Source: Bryoerythrophyllum caledonicum (Eukaryota > Streptophyta > Bryopsida > Pottiales > Pottiaceae). From it: a DNA stretch of 64,000 nt. The translations under genes were made by a program, and so were the position numbers. A model generated the notes under the pieces. The model did no database searches. It had not been told where the DNA came from and saw only the letters and a list, made by a program, of their open reading frames with translations. The DNA is taken from the NCBI GenBank assembly GCA_963971425.1, contig OZ020525.1, forward strand, positions 12,344,187 through 12,408,186, given 5' to 3'. Below are positions 35,920-48,757 of this stretch, in pieces. Numbering within the stretch: the stretch's first letter is position 1; every line of letters begins with the position of its first letter.

Positions 35920-37406
35920 CACTGTTCTTTGACTTTAGTTTTTACCTCTACTTGATTTTGATTGAAGCTTTGTACTAAATTTAAGTGTTTTGTGTTTCAT
36001 TTGAATGTTAGAAGTTAAATGATGGTAGATAGAGGGTAGTTTACCTCCTAGTTAGAACTCTAAAGGTTTGTTGACCTTTAAAGATAAGTAGATACTTATC
36101 TTTTGAGTTTTCCTAGGGCCAATGGATGTTTTGAGGCCCATGTAATATGCACATGGGCTGATCTTATCCACTTTAAGGGTCTAGAGGGTAGGTAAGCATC
36201 TTCTCTCTCCCTCTTAGTCGGGTTTTGGGGGAAAAAGTAGCTAGTGTGCTTTTAGAGTGAAGTGTGTGTGTGTGTGTAGAGAGCCGAGAGTTTGATGGGC
36301 GAGACCTCTGGATAAGAAATATTTTTGAATGAAATTTTGAAGGTTTCTTTTTCTTCGAGATGCGCTTCCAGAAAGATTATTTCCGCTTGATTTGAAGTTG
36401 TGGGAAAAAAATTACAAGCGTGTGAGTGGAGGAGGGTCTGCTGCCACCCAACGAAGAGGAGCAGAGATTTGGGCGGCCACCAAAGTTTGAAGGTTTTGCA
36501 TCTTTCTTTGAAAATTTCAGGAGTTATAGAACTTTTGTTTAGCTTTGCATAAACTTATCATTCAAGTTGATTGGAGTTGAATTGTAAAAGTTATGAAGGT
36601 TTGAAGTTGTGAAAACCCGAGGTCATCCATTGAGAGGGCAGAGGTTTTAACAAGCCATAACTTTTGGACAGTAGTTTAGAATGGTTTGAGATTTGAAAGA
36701 TCTGTGCACCATTGTTATAGCTCTCCAAAAAGCTATTACAATTAAGATTTGGATTTTTATAGACGAAGTTATGAGCGATTGAATTTCTAGAAGGGCGGAA
36801 CTTTGAACTCACATAAATTTCGGACAGTAGTTTAGAATGATTTGAAATTTGGAGGAGTGTTAGTTATTTGTGTTAGCTTTCCAGAAAGTTATTATATTTA
36901 GTAGTTGGAGTTTTGAGTCATCTGTGGCACTTGTTTGAAAGTTACAGCCTTGATGGAAATTTTTCCATTGTGTTTTTGAACACTTCTTTTGAGTTTCTTT
37001 GTGTTTTTGAACACATGAAGATTTGAAGACTTAAAGACAAGAAGACATGAAGACTCGTGTGTTGCGGCTTGTGGCTTGTTATTCCTAGCCGGATTTGGAG
37101 GCTCGTTGTCTTTATTTTGTTATTCCCAGCCGGATTTGGAAGCTAGTTCTTTTCAATTCTGCTTCGTAAATTTTGTTGCGGCGAAGTGGGGTTGATCACC
37201 CACACGGTCGTATTTATGTTGTTCCTACTGGTGAGGCGCGATTGCTGGTCACCGTGGATTTGAATTTTAGGAGCCAATCTTTCGGACGGTTTCAGCTTGT
37301 GGTCTGGCCGTCCCGCTTTATCCATCCGAGGCCGTGGGTTCTTATCACCTTATCTTTACCCTTAACCCGTTTAGAGCCACCACAGGATAGGCCAATAGGG
37401 AGCTGT
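35920..37406. other. LTR-like or repetitive intron sequence
   Basis: No protein domain seen. Local duplications: TTATTCCTAGCCGGATTTGG at about 37079 and, with one change, at about 37119; and AGTAGTTTAGAATGRTTTGA near 36670 and 36825. A (GT)7 run lies near 36266. The T-rich promoter-like start and repeated structure would fit a decayed long terminal repeat or other insertion in the intron, but I cannot define its ends. Confidence 0.35.
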
Positions 37407-38410
37407 TTAAAGAATCAAAGATATGAAGATATGAAGATTTGAAGAATAAAAGAATTGAAGACCTGACTGGACTCTCCTACCATCTATTCCGGTTGCAGCC
37501 AGATTCCCCGTGAATTCTCGAAGCACTCCCCTCTCTACACGACAACGCAAACTAGTATTCCCGTGGTGTTGAGCCCCATGACCAGCGGCAGCGTCCTTCG
37601 CATTTCGATAGAAAGTACTCGAACATACTCCCATGATTTTCATCCAAGCTTGGGCTCAGACGTCCACACCCTCTAAAATCACAACCTTCCTACCCCCAAC
37701 ATTTCTATGAAATTGTCTGTGAACGTTAAATTTGATGTGATTACGAAACTGCACGATGGTCTCATTGTACAAGCGCGTTGAGAGGACTTTATATTTTATC
37801 TCTAGAGTAGTATTGGACACAATTTTGAATGCAACAACTATTGCTGGCAACTGCGTTAAGAAAATGAGGGGTCATGAGGAATTCACCATTCCTAGATACT
37901 GATGGACGGGTATTCCTTGACGAATTGTCGTACGAACGAGTGCTCCCACCTAAAGGTGTGTTACGTTCAACCAACCAGACATTGTAAACATCCCTAAGGC
38001 AATGATGGAAGAGACTCACATCATTTAAAAATACTTATTGAAGTGGCCAGAACTTAAATGAGTACCTCCTGCCATCAGGAGCTTCCTCCTCAACAAAAGT
38101 ACTGGACACTAATACTACAACATTTGAATCGCCAAGAGGACCAGAAGAACCTAAAATTGCACTCGACCGGACATTGCGAACCAACCCCTCGGCAACGCAA
38201 ACACTCAAATCATTGTGAAGCGAAAAAATCATCCCTACCTAGAGGCAGCAAGGAATAACATCAAACTCAAGAAGGTCTGGGTTCACGAGAACGTCAACAT
38301 GAACCTCGTCCTTGTCCGAGGACAGAGTTGTCTACATAGATGTATAGGCCCAAAGACAACGGACGGACAGACAAGACGGACAACACCCTTATCAGATAGA
38401 TACCTATAAT

Positions 38411-39345
38411 TGTCGTACCTCAAATTTTAAAATTTTGTTAGTTAGTTAGTTAGGGATCTTAAATATGACTAGTTAGATAGATATAGGAGTTAGTCTTAGA
38501 CTAGTATAAACCTTTAAGGTAGATTAGAGTTAAGAAAGTTAGAAGGTATTTCAAAAACCTTAGAGTAGATAAAAAGTAGTCTAGGACCTAATCCTAGCTG
38601 GAGTGGAATATGGAGCCCGAGAGGGGAAAACTTGACGCTCAATAGTTGGAGCGGAGTGCAAGGAGCCTGGAGGGAAAGAACTCGGAGATAATAATTGAAA
38701 CCTGAAGGAAACTTCTTGTGGTAGGATAATCGGGTAGGAATTTCCCAGTTAGTAAAATTTTTGTTTAGAACGTATATATTTGCCAATGGGAGTAGATCCT
38801 TAGTGTTAATAGATCATATTAGTGAGTTATGATCCGATAGGGCAGTTGATAACGGATAGATACCAATCGGTGGATGTGGATCCTGATTTGGAACGTCATG
38901 CCAATAGGGAGTACAAGAATTGGAGATAGGCCGATTGGAAAATCAATTTTTCCATGCCTGGAGTGTTGGAGCTCCTCCCTCGTGATAGGAAGTTTTGTTG
39001 AGTTGGTGTTGTGGAGATTAGTTTGGTGTTGTGTTGCCGGTTGGAAAACTTGTTGAAACTTGTGATTACGGATTGGAGAAAAACCAATAATTAATAAAAT
39101 AAGTATATTTTGGAAGCTGCAAAGTTTGACCAATTGTATGTGTTGATTGTGTAACTTTGGTTCATTGGAACCTGTGTTGACAGTGTATGTGATTAGTTGG
39201 ATTTGGAGACTGTAAACAGAGTTATGTGTACTTTGAGTAAATTAATACCAAATGGTAAATTGATGTGATGCATGCCAATTGTTGCATGTCAGCCAATTAA
39301 TTATGTGGCTGATTGGAAAGTGAATTAATCTCCATGGGGAGTTGG
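38411..39345 (+). repeat. 5' LTR, first part
   Basis: Begins TGTCGTACCTCAAATTTT, a typical TG start (a start a few bases earlier is possible). It is AT-rich and rich in GATTGGA/TTGG segments, like 56683-57218. It ends at the target site GGAGTTGG where the hAT element begins. With the second part the LTR would be about 1.47 kb. The outer boundary is inferred, because no second LTR is in the window to compare. Confidence 0.55.
39338..39345. other. Left target-site duplication of hAT composite 2
   Basis: GGAGTTGG, identical to 56675-56682. An 8-bp duplication is the hallmark of hAT insertion. Confidence 0.92.
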
Positions 39346-39605
39346 CAGGGTTGTCAGGACGCTCGACGTCCCTGACGTGCGGACGTCCTCGGGCCTATCA
39401 AGACGTCCGGTGACATAACGAGTTTTGTCAGCTTACCCGGGGGTAAATAGCCGTCCGCAGCCCCGGCCGACCACCCATTCCGTCCGCTTGGGCCGACCGC
39501 ACGGCCGTCCGCTTTGGGCGACCGACGTTCGTCGTCCGCCGTTGCCAGGCCGTCCGCCAAGGCCGACCGATGGGCCGACCGCCGCGGCGGACGGCCTTCT
39601 CACGA
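39346..39605. repeat. GTCCG subterminal repeat block 4 (left end of composite 2)
   Basis: GACGTCC, CCGTCCGC and GGCCGACCG units crowd the first 260 bp, including several copies of GGCCGTCCGC and GGCCGACCG. Overlapping Arg/Pro-rich open frames on both strands are products of the repeat. Confidence 0.85.
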
Positions 39606-39669
39606 CAACTCCCCCGTCCCCTATTAGATTGACAATGAATCGTCTCCCAACCGTCAGAATCACCGTGAG

Positions 39670-39676
39670 TATAAAG
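39670..39676 (+). promoter_or_regulatory. TATA-like box for the hAT transposase of composite 2
   Basis: TATAAAG on the plus strand, 65 bp after GTCCG block 4 and 200 bp before the ATG at 39870. The spacing matches the 190 bp seen in composite 1. Confidence 0.55.
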
Positions 39677-39869
39677 AAAACAACACATGGAGCCTCACTT
39701 CACTTCTGAACTTTTGTTCCCAAGAGCTTTGAGCTGCATTATGTATCTATTGCTTGGTAATCATCGAGTTCGGAAGTCTTGAATATCAGAGTTTCTTTTG
39801 GAACTCCTGATATTTCTTCCACATACTACCTATCACGTTTGTTCATTTCTCGATACTACACCCATCAGA

Positions 39870-42705
39870 ATGGCCACCAAACCTTGGTCTCCTTGATATA
39901 TCGAAATCACTGAAGTACAAGGCAGGAAGACCGACTCCGTCCAATGCAATCTTTGTCACCGCATTTTTGCAAGAAGGCTAGAACGACAGCTAAGTCATCT
40001 CGGGTACAAAGAACTCCTTGGCAAGCGCAATAGCGGTGTTGACCTCTGCACCAAATTGACACCCCGCATAGAGACTTTGTTTAAAAATTGTCGTGGCCAC
40101 TACCCGAAACACAATGGAGAACTTTTCTCCGAACATTGCCCCAACCAACCATTGAAATCTGCACCTGCCTCAGGATATAGCACGCCCAAGTTCATCGGTG
40201 AAGATTCTTGTGTAGGGTCCACTCAAGCCCCCCCCCCCGTGATTTTACCATCAACCATCGTTGAACCGACCCCCACCTTTCACGACTTCACCGAACAAGG
40301 GGTGTAGGTGCCACGTTCCCCAGATTGCTGAGGCAATCCGTACTCGAAAAGGGCTTTCAAGAAGTGGAGCGGCGGGAGCAAGACAAAGTGTGGGCGAAGG
40401 TTTTCTACGAAGCACACGTGCCGTTTGCTATAGCACGGAATGCTGCATTCAAGGAAGCCGTGATGAAGACTGCCTCTTTCAAAAAACCATATGTCCCACC
40501 CTCTTACCATGACATTCGAACAAGGTTGTTGGGACTAGCGAAGGTTGATTTGGAAGCACAACTCAATAAAAGACTGTTCAAGAGTGTTCGAAAGTTTGAA
40601 GGAACTCTAGCCATAGATCGGTGGACATCTGTGACTAGTCGCCCTTTGTGCAATACAATGCTCGTGTCTCCCGCTGGAGAGCTCTTCTTGGGAGTTGTAG
40701 ATACTACAGGCAAAAAAAGGAACGTTGCGTACCTGGCCTCCATCATGTTCAAGTTCATTGAACAAGTTGGCCCCCACAACATTGTTCAGGTGTGTACTGA
40801 CAATGCTCCAGTCATGCTCAATGCCTCAACATTGGTCGTCGAAAAATATCCTCATATACATTCAAGGATGTGCCGCACATGCCATGGACTTATAGTTGGA
40901 GGACTGGGAGAAGGCTGCATGGGTAAAAGAAACTCTCGAGAAAGCCAAGTTCTTGGTTAAGTTTGTCAAGAATCGGCAAATGTCCCTCGCCGTGTTTCGT
41001 AAACACGAGGCCAAGTTCAGCCTATTGTTCCCCGGGCAAACAAGATTTGCATGTAATTTCATAATGATAGATCGCCTGCTGAAGGTCAATGAATCATTGG
41101 AGCAAACCGTCGTTGATCCTGAATGGCGAGCATACGCCTCCAAGAAGTCACTCTCGGCTAGAGATAAAGTAGTCATCTCTCAAGCCATCAAAAGAGAGGT
41201 TCTAGATTAGCGTTTCTGGGAGCGGTGCACGAACTTCCAAGAGATGGTAGCCCCTGTAGTGTATGCACTTTGGAAATTCGATGCCAAAGAACCTTGCATG
41301 CCCAAGGTTTTGCACATCCTTTGCGACCTCGAGAAGCATGTCCTAGCGTTGCGTAATGAACCATTCTGTCTCGATAGCGATTTAGCGTTCATTGCTGAGG
41401 ACGAGTTCTACGCACGGAAACGGATGATGACCACGGATTTACATTCCGCCGGAGCACTTCTCAATCCTTATTTACTCCATGACAAAGAGTTGGCCGATGA
41501 TCCGGATGTCATCACGGCATGCAAACGAGTACTACAAAAGCTATGTGATCCTAAGATTTATCCGGACGTGGTGAACAAGTTCCTCGCATTTCGAAACAAG
41601 GAGTACCATTCCATGACACGTTGGATCGTAAGGACCAAAAATGTTCTCCGTATGCTTGGTGGGATTTTGAAGGTGCTTGAAGAATACTCCTTGCACCAAT
41701 TGCAAAGAGAATTCTAGCACAGACAGTATCATCTTCTTCTTGCGAACGCAATTGGAGTAGCTACTCATTCGTCCATGACAAGAAATGGAATCGGTTATTA
41801 CCGGGAAGGGCTGATGACTTGGTCTTTGCGTATACGAACTCGAAGTTGCTTGAGGTGTGAGGAGAGGTGGTACACAGAGAACTTGGATTTAGAGAATCCA
41901 CAACCACGTGAGTCGGATGACCCGGACTACTCTGATGATTCAAGCACGGTGCCCTTGCCAATTACGATGCAGAGCATCTAGACGATGACATCGACAGCAA
42001 CCCTTCTCAACGTATGGATCATACTCACGACGCTCCAATCACCGAGTATGATTTTGTCGATGACGACGTTCTTGCAGAGAATGAAGATGACTTGTTGCCC
42101 ATAGCGTAGTACTTGAATGGAGACGGCATGGTCAATAGCAATAATATCCTTCGTCGTGGACCGACTCCGCTTCTAGAAGACACGAAAGACAAGGGAGGAG
42201 AAGATTTATCATCCTCACGTGCAATGGCACTACACGGGCAAAAAACGCAAGGGTCCTCAGTGAAGAGTGTTGAGAAAGGCGTCCTCGGTCTCGCACTTGT
42301 AGAGAACCGCGAGCAAACAACGAAAGAGCCACTCCTAGACGACACGATTGTTCTCGGGGAGAAAACTATGGAGGGCGGTACTTACGGCAGTACACGGTGT
42401 CCCATTCACGTTACGGAGAAGAAGACATCCTCCTCTAAAGATCAACCGTCCTTGCAAGGTCGCGCGTCGCGGTCTTTATTTGCAACTTCTCTTGCAACAG
42501 TCACTACAACCAATTTGAAATCCTCCCACGGTTTGGTGTCCCTTTCAAAACATGTGCGACTCCGAACGCCGCAACGCCAATCCGATGGCCTACCTAGTGA
42601 TGGCGATGTATCTCTGTCTAAGCTCTTCATACATCACCCCGAGGTTCAGGGAGGTTTAGGGTTACAACCTAGGCGGCCTTCAAACGATAGGAAGAAAACA
42701 TAAAT
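39870..42705 (+). pseudogene. hAT transposase, multiply disrupted
   Basis: The ATG at 39870 is followed by a BED-like finger (QCNLCHRIFARR, then HLGY). After a frameshift near 40305 come FYEAHVPFAIARNAAFKEAV and DRWTSVTSRPLCNTM, then VCTDNAPVMLN. The C-terminal dimerisation region with SSSSCERNWSSYSFVHDKKW is encoded around 41730-41800. Lesions: TGA at 39894, a frameshift near 40305, a frameshift near 40865, TAG near 40890, TAG at 41208 and a frameshift near 41670. An acidic tail ends near 42108, and a further open stretch to 42705 resembles a basic tail. It is clearly related to, but diverged from, the transposase at 29347. It is transcribed inward from the left terminus. Confidence 0.85.
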
Positions 42706-43430
42706 CTTCCATGCATCCATTTCTTCGCACGCGATCTAGTAATCCCATTGATGTCATTGGAACTTGTAAGAGATTCAAAACCATTAAAACATTGTCGATC
42801 AAATAGAGAATCAAACAAGAACCCGCCGCGAATAATGAAGACGATCCTCCGGGATCTAGTGGAGCTGAAATAATAGATGACAGCGATTAAAAACTTCCTA
42901 CCGACGTGAATGAGTAGGAAAATTTGGCCCATTTACATAGTATGTGTTCACCGCACTTATTTTGTTATGTATAGTGTAGTTCGAGTTTAGGGTACTTTAT
43001 AGTCGTTTTGCGTATGCATTAAAGCTTCTATTGTCTTAATTGATTCTTGGATTTATTCCGAATATCAATAAAAAAATTTCATATATGCACAAGGTTTTAC
43101 ATCCATCTCTTTTGCTATTCTATTGTCTTGTGTTTTGTGTATGGATTTAGTCATTCCATACAAAATGACTTAAACATGACATTCTTGTTGTATGCAAAAT
43201 GTAATTCGACTTTGCAAACTTCTATTCATTTCACTGCTTCGCATCCACCTAATGCACACAATATTTCTTACACCCACATACAATTAAAGAATTCAAAAGT
43301 TGACAAAATATATTACAAATTGTAAACCTTTATTTCAAAAAGTATGCTCCACCATGGCATGCTTCCGACTTCTTGCCACACCATTCTTTAAACAACAACT
43401 ACGCTAAGCTTTACATTCATCTACCATATT
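42706..43430. other. Noncoding spacer between convergent genes
   Basis: No gene recognised. AT-rich 3' flanks of the hAT pseudogene (+) and the RING gene (-), which converge here. Confidence 0.5.
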
Positions 43431-45602
43431 CTACTGCCTTGAAGAAGAAGGCTCGTCGGTATGATCCGTTCGAGTGCTACTACGAGTCCGCGGTCTCTGG
43501 CTTAACCTAGCAATCCTCCCCCCCTCTTCGTACTCTCGATTCACGGCTGCAATTTTCCTATGCATCCCCGACCACCAACTATCGTCGTTGTCATTGCCAT
43601 CCCTCTTCCGCTTCCCGCCAAGATCCACCTTTTTCGCCGCAAGGATTTCCATAGCCTTCTTTATTCGTTCCACCACATTGTTCACAGAAGCGTCATTCTG
43701 TGGGAATGACACCAAAAATTCCCCTTCGGATTTCTGTAGCACGTTCCGCCAATAGCCAATGATGTCCCCAATCCTCCGATCAAATGCTTGCACCGCATCC
43801 CAATAAGAACAGTCTACGTCTTTAAAAGAAATCATTTTCTGTTGAACTCCATAACTTTGCGGCCTCTTCCAACTTTGCAAGAACCAGGGCTCCACCAAAG
43901 TACGATTGTACTTCTTGTACTCATCTCTCAACTCAATGCGATTGTATACCTCATGCCATACACCATCTTCTCCCTTCTCAGCTCTCTTTGGAGGAAATCA
44001 AAAGAAACGCTTGTGCTTAGTGCTCCAATGCCCCCCAAAGTTGAGGCAAAACAACTCTTGTTGCTCGCCATCTTCAATCTCTCGCGCTCGTATTTCCACC
44101 TCATAGTCTTGTATCATCCAAAATAATCGATCAATTTCCATCCCATACTCCTCGTATAGTTGGTGAGAAGAAAACTCACTATTCCACATAAGTGGTTTTT
44201 CTCACTCACGATAGTTCAAGGATTTCTTTGGAAGTTGATCCAAGGGAGATTCCATCGGTTGAACTCGTGCCCCGGTGGCATACATCTCTTTTCCCCATCA
44301 CTTCGTAGAATCTTGAGCTAATTGGAGAGCGACACATAGGACACGCCGATTGTATCATAGAACCTGTGGAAATGCAAGTAATATGAAAGTTATGGCCACA
44401 TTGGCCCAACATATACGCTCCCTCTGGACCGAAATGATATTGGCACAAGCTGCATTTGTCATTGAGGAATGCCGGGACAGGGTCGCAAATATGGATTACT
44501 CTTCGCTCCGATTCTATAAAATGTGGTGAGAAGGTATTGTAGGGGCACCCATCCTTCCTCCACTTTTAAAGCCTAGTCAATACCATGGCTCTTTCCTTTC
44601 CGATGATAGTTTGTCCGATCCATCATCTCCGGTACATCACCCCAATAGTAACCTTCGTGGACTCATGTCCACTTTGTCCAACAAATTTCTTCAATCTCTC
44701 CAATCAAGTATCCACGAGTTCACATGATTCTTGTGATTCAGTGGCAAATTTCTTGAGATCATGTTGTGCTTTCGAGACCATGTCACCATGGTGTCTCTGT
44801 CTTGAAGGCGATGAATCCAACCCAACCAAGGCATTGTGTTCTCGTTCCATGGTGTGTCGTCCACCGATCTCAATGTCCTCCGTAGTGTCTCTAGTTCCGC
44901 TCGTGCCTCGTCCCTCTCCATATTTGCCACCTCTAACTTCTGTGATATCGATTCCATCTCCCCCTTACCTTCCACTATCGCCTTCCCTTTTCCAGGCGCT
45001 GTTGGCCGTACTTGGCTACTCCTAGCTGGTACTGCCAATTGAACAGAAGATGGCTCAGCCGGTCCGTTAGATTTGACCGGTGTGGCATCCTCCGCATCAT
45101 TCCCTCCAAACTTGGAAAGAGAAAGGTCGTCAGAAGTTCCAGCGCTGTCGTCAATGACTACCACATCCACCTCACAAACCCGCGCATTCATCTTCTCCGA
45201 CATCCTTGTAACGAGTCTCCTACTAGCCTCCAGCTGCCGCTTGTTATCTTCCAATTCCCATTTAAGGTGTCTAGTGAGGGTTTCATTTTTATAGGCCTCC
45301 TCCTCCATATCCATCACTTTCTGAGTTAGCGCAATCTTGTCTTTTAACATTGGCATTATAGAGGANNNNNNNNNNNNNNNNNNNNNNNNNNNNNNNNNNN
45401 NNNNNNNNNNNNNNNNNNNNNNNNNNNNNNNNNNNNNNNNNNNNNNNNNNNNNNNNNNNNNNNNNNNNNNNNNNNNNNNNNNNNNNNNNNNNNNNNNNNN
45501 NNNNNNNNNNNNNNNNNNNNNNNNNNNNNNNNNNNNNNNNNNNNNNNNNNNNNNNNNNNNNNNNNACCGTGCTTTGGATGGAAGATTTTTGGGTTGTAGC
45601 AA
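43431..45602 (-). pseudogene. Second RING-H2 protein gene, with gap and breaks
   Basis: The readable part, from the gap leftwards, encodes a coiled-coil segment (ISQKLEVANMERDEARAELE), then a RING-H2 finger near 44440-44310 (CSLC, GQCGHNFHITC, CPMC), then a Trp-rich region (VEPWFLQSWKRPQSYG, FDRRIGDIIGYWRNVLQ) and a basic, Ser-rich C terminus (GGKRKRDG; ends SSSRQ). The RING motif matches the finger of the gene at 23066, including GPEG and LGxCGH. The N terminus is hidden by the N gap at 45366. Several frames are needed, so introns or frameshifts interrupt it. E3 ligase function is inferred from the RING only. It is the extra gene that composite 1 lacks. Confidence 0.65.
45366..45565. other. 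Assembly gap (200 N)
   Basis: Exactly 200 unknown bases inside the coding part of the RING-H2 gene, hiding its N terminus. Confidence 0.99.
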
Positions 45603-46129
45603 TTTTTATGTATATCAACCGAAGAATCTCTCAACCATAGTGGGGTTTGAACTATAGATTCTGATCAACATTTTTTACCCATGATACATAAATACATACA
45701 AATAGTGCCAACCATGGTGGTTCAGTGAAGACGATTAAAATGTGGTAGGACAGTGTGGGCACCCTTGAATATTTAGTTGATTTGGGTTGTAGGATCCAAC
45801 AAATGATTTGTCATGCCAATTCCGGCAGTGCACAATCTGCATCCTTTAGGTTTTTGTATAAATTCATGGCATTTAATAAATTGTTTAAGTAATACATTTC
45901 TGGAATTTGGTGTAATGTTATACTATGTCATGCTTACACAATTACTAATATGACCACATTGGATATTATGTTTTGTTTATGTTGGAGATTAGAATGGAAA
46001 TACAAAGAGAAGAAAATGTTAGACGGAAGATGTAGAAGAGAAGTGTAGGAAATTAGAGAGAAGTAGAAAGAAAATAATACAAAAGGATGAGAGGGACAAC
46101 CAAATAAAAATTAAACTGTCAAGTAAACT
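45603..46129. other. Noncoding stretch
   Basis: No gene recognised. Purine-rich AGAGAGAA-type sequence lies at 45980-46160. Confidence 0.4.
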
Positions 46130-47290
46130 AGAAGGAGAAGAGAACTAGAGAGAGAGAGGGACAATTATAAATGTACACCTTATTAAATTTGAAACATCTT
46201 GTTTTCTCTTGTACAAGATGTGTTATAAACCTTCTCATTGATTGTTTGGATAAACATTCTAAAAGATGCCGGGTGCACAAAAAAGTAAAATGTGAATTGG
46301 CCATGTTTGAACCTCCACTCCTTGCACAAATTTGTTTGAATATGCTACTCCCGTTTCTTACCTCTATAAATTGGTGTATATAGAATTAACATCAAGCTTC
46401 ACAGAACAATATAAAATTATGAACTTTTGGATTGGATCAAGGTTTAGGGAAAGAAAAGTCAAAGTCTAGAATACCAGTCAGCGATGGAAGAAAATGAACA
46501 TTTTTTTACTTTACACACTATAATCTATCAATCCATGCGGTGGATTGAAACCATAAGAGCATGGTGTGTTCATATAGAAGTCTACTTTAGGATCTTACGA
46601 TTTAAATTCTAAAGATCACTTGAAAAATGTGATTGCTATGCCTCTTTTTCGATGTAACGGTTTTGGACTAATTTTTTAGCAAAATTGGCCATGTTCCTTT
46701 AGAGTTTCAAACAAGGGTAAAATATTTAGACCTTGCATATTACTTAAATATGATACGAAGTGTTGTCAAAGTCTTAGTGTCTCATGAATATGGATCAACG
46801 CAGGGAAGAGAATAAGTTGTTGTTTGGATTGTAAACCCCATGATTTAACTATCCATGCGGTCGATAGGAACCAAATATATGAACACGCCATACTATATTA
46901 GTTGCAAACTATCGCATGAATCGATAGATTATAGTGTCTATGTAATATTTGAAGGACAGAAGTTCCAAATCTTTTACCATTGTCTTAAAGGTTAGGCATC
47001 ATGTTCATATCCAATACACCAATTTCTAGAGGTAAAAGAGGGGTGTAGCATCTTCGAGAAAATTCAACAACAAGTGGAGGTTCAAGAATGGCCAATTCAC
47101 ATTACAATCACTTGTGAACTAAATATCTTTTAGAATGCTTATCCATATTCCAATTGGTCAATTAAAGAGTGTACATCACATCTTTTAAGAGAACAAAAGA
47201 AGAAGTGAAAAAACAAAAAAAAAATTGTAAGTTTTATTGAGGAAAAGAAGAAGTTTTGTTGCACATTGCACAAAAAATGGTGAAATCATT
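46130..47290. repeat. Dispersed repeat R in inverted pair (copies b and c)
   Basis: 46130-46560 resembles 53640-53960 in direct orientation (GGCCATGTTTGAACCTCCACT, TTTACACACTATAATCTATC, ATGCGGT). 46840-47290 resembles the same sequence inverted (CCAATTTCTAGAGGTA, GGTGTAGCAT, AGTGGAGGTTCAAG, GGCCAATTCACA). Together they form a roughly 1.15-kb long inverted repeat with a unique loop, as in a fold-back element or MULE-type non-autonomous element. No reading frame. Confidence 0.55.
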
Positions 47291-48039
47291 TTACTTCGAA
47301 TAAAATGCGAATTTACAATGAAGACCATCATTTTTTTGAGAAACGTTTAAAGAAAAAATTATTTCAGATGAAAATGAAAAACCTCAATGAGTGAATGTCA
47401 ATAGAGAATTCTATAAAAGGATTTTAGATGCCCGTGCTCCCCTTTGTTGACTATGGGTGGTACTAAATTTGAAACCACAAATCTACAAAAAAAATTAATT
47501 AATACATTCAAATAGCTCTTTCTAGGGACAAAGTAACATAAAAAATTTCGAAAGTTGTTTCTTCATATTCACAATCTAGAAACTTGCCCAAAATTAAAAA
47601 TTCAACGCGAAGAAGATTTACTCATGTAGAGGCCAAAAATCCTCCCATACAAAGTTATGCCTATGCTGTGGACAATGTACCCTTGGCCCTTGGAACATTG
47701 TGCCCGTGGGCCATTCCAATTTCCTCCTGGTGAGTCAAACATAAAAAAAGGAAACGAGCATCTCTTACATGTTATGTAAGATATTTTAAGTGGAACCATT
47801 GTTAAGAAACTATATAAAACTGTGCTTCCACGTTCACAATGGAATATCCTCGTGAATGCGCACAAAATCTTCCCGACATTATTCCGACCATTAATGCATG
47901 TGACTGGATCTCCAGATCTGGAGTGCACGTGCAAAGTGAACCGTCCCAGAAAAGGAAGTGGAGGACCAGGGAAGGGAGTTTAGAGGGGAGAGAGTTGGGA
48001 GGGGAGGGAGCGTAAGGAAGTGGAGGAGCCAAGAGGGAA
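47291..48039. other. Noncoding stretch
   Basis: No gene recognised. The last part (47940-48040) is purine-rich (GGAAGTGGAGG, GGGAGGGGAGGGAGCG) and leads into GTCCG block 5. Confidence 0.45.
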
Positions 48040-48375
48040 GGCCGACCGATCGGGGTCGGCCGCGGACGGACTCTGCAGACGGATCCGATCAGACAGCCGT
48101 GGCCGTCCGATCGGACAGCTGAGACCACTCTGACAGCCGTGGCCGTCCGATCGGACAGCTGAGACCAATCTGACAGCCGTGGCCGTACGATACAATGGCC
48201 GTGGCTGCGGACGGCCACGGCCGTCCGATTGGTCGGCCACGACCCATTGGACGGTCGCGACCGTCCGTGGCGGCATCGTGGCCGTCCGATCGGGCGATAC
48301 GCCCGAGGCCATCCGCCATCGGACGACTCGAACGATTCGCAAACCGTCCGCCGAGGCCGTCCGCCACTTGTGGTC
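48040..48375. repeat. GTCCG repeat block 5 (internal promoter block of composite 2)
   Basis: Many GGCCGTCCGATCGGACAG and CCGTCCG units. The segment GACAGCCGTGGCCGTCCGAT with its neighbour CGGACAGCTGAGACCA is repeated about every 40 bp at 48090-48190. Long Arg-rich open frames on both strands are products of the repeat. Position and structure match block 2 of composite 1. Confidence 0.85.
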
Positions 48376-48377
48376 GG

Positions 48378-48386
48378 CATAAAAGG
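48378..48386 (+). promoter_or_regulatory. TATA-like box for the accessory gene
   Basis: CATAAAAGG immediately follows block 5. It lies about 375 bp before the ATG at 48758, close to the 390 bp of the RING gene in composite 1. An AATTAG just before the ATG may be the acceptor of a 5'-UTR intron. Confidence 0.5.
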
Positions 48387-48757
48387 CTGACGGCCGACCT
48401 TCCTCCCATACTCTAGTGGGCGAGCTGGTCGCTTTGGCATATTCTGCCGAATCGCTTGCGCCCCCTCGAGTGGCTCATTATTTCATAATTCATTTAACCC
48501 GTAAACGACCAGAGTCTCCTTCGAGGGGATTCCTTGATTTTTGGGCAGGTTCCTTAAATTTGAAAACAAATCAATTTTCTCTGAAATTTTTATTCTAGAT
48601 TGCCTTTGATAAGAGCTTCGTGGACATATTTTTATTTTATTTTTTGGATTTGTGGTTTGAAAGTTAGTATCACTTATAGTTTTTGAGGGAATTTGTCATG
48701 GAACTTTAGGGGTTAATTCCCATTCATTCATTTAATTGTTTGTTCTAATTAGGAAAG

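Larger units (their letters stand above)
32729..38232 (-). pseudogene. DUF7869-like gene with a 2.2-kb intron, decayed
   Basis: The 5' part (38232-37480) includes AWMKIMGVCSSTFYRNAKDA and GHGAQHHGNT, which resemble the N-terminal region of a transposon-like family known as DUF7869 (name from memory). A GGTAGG donor near 37482 pairs with TTTACATCAG near 35241. The 3' part continues with the segment VVATAALGAILDRHADYMP, a Cys pair (FARCSTC) and an HDKMDHSKTA motif. LNVQMDNAVGE and VGFLLVGHTHEDIDAYFSHL follow; the last is the family's most conserved motif. HDK...K-T and QMDN segments occur twice in diverged form (34781-34464 and 34314-33850), which implies an internal duplication. Several stops and frameshifts break it. 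Function is unknown; family members are common in repeat-rich genomes. Confidence 0.55.

Noticed and set aside
39425..39709. Overlapping Pro/Arg-rich frames on both strands
   Set aside because: Products of GTCCG block 4.
47802..48440. 212-codon and shorter Arg-rich minus-strand frames
   Set aside because: Products of GTCCG block 5, with the same peptide periodicity as at 25.6 and 39.5 kb.
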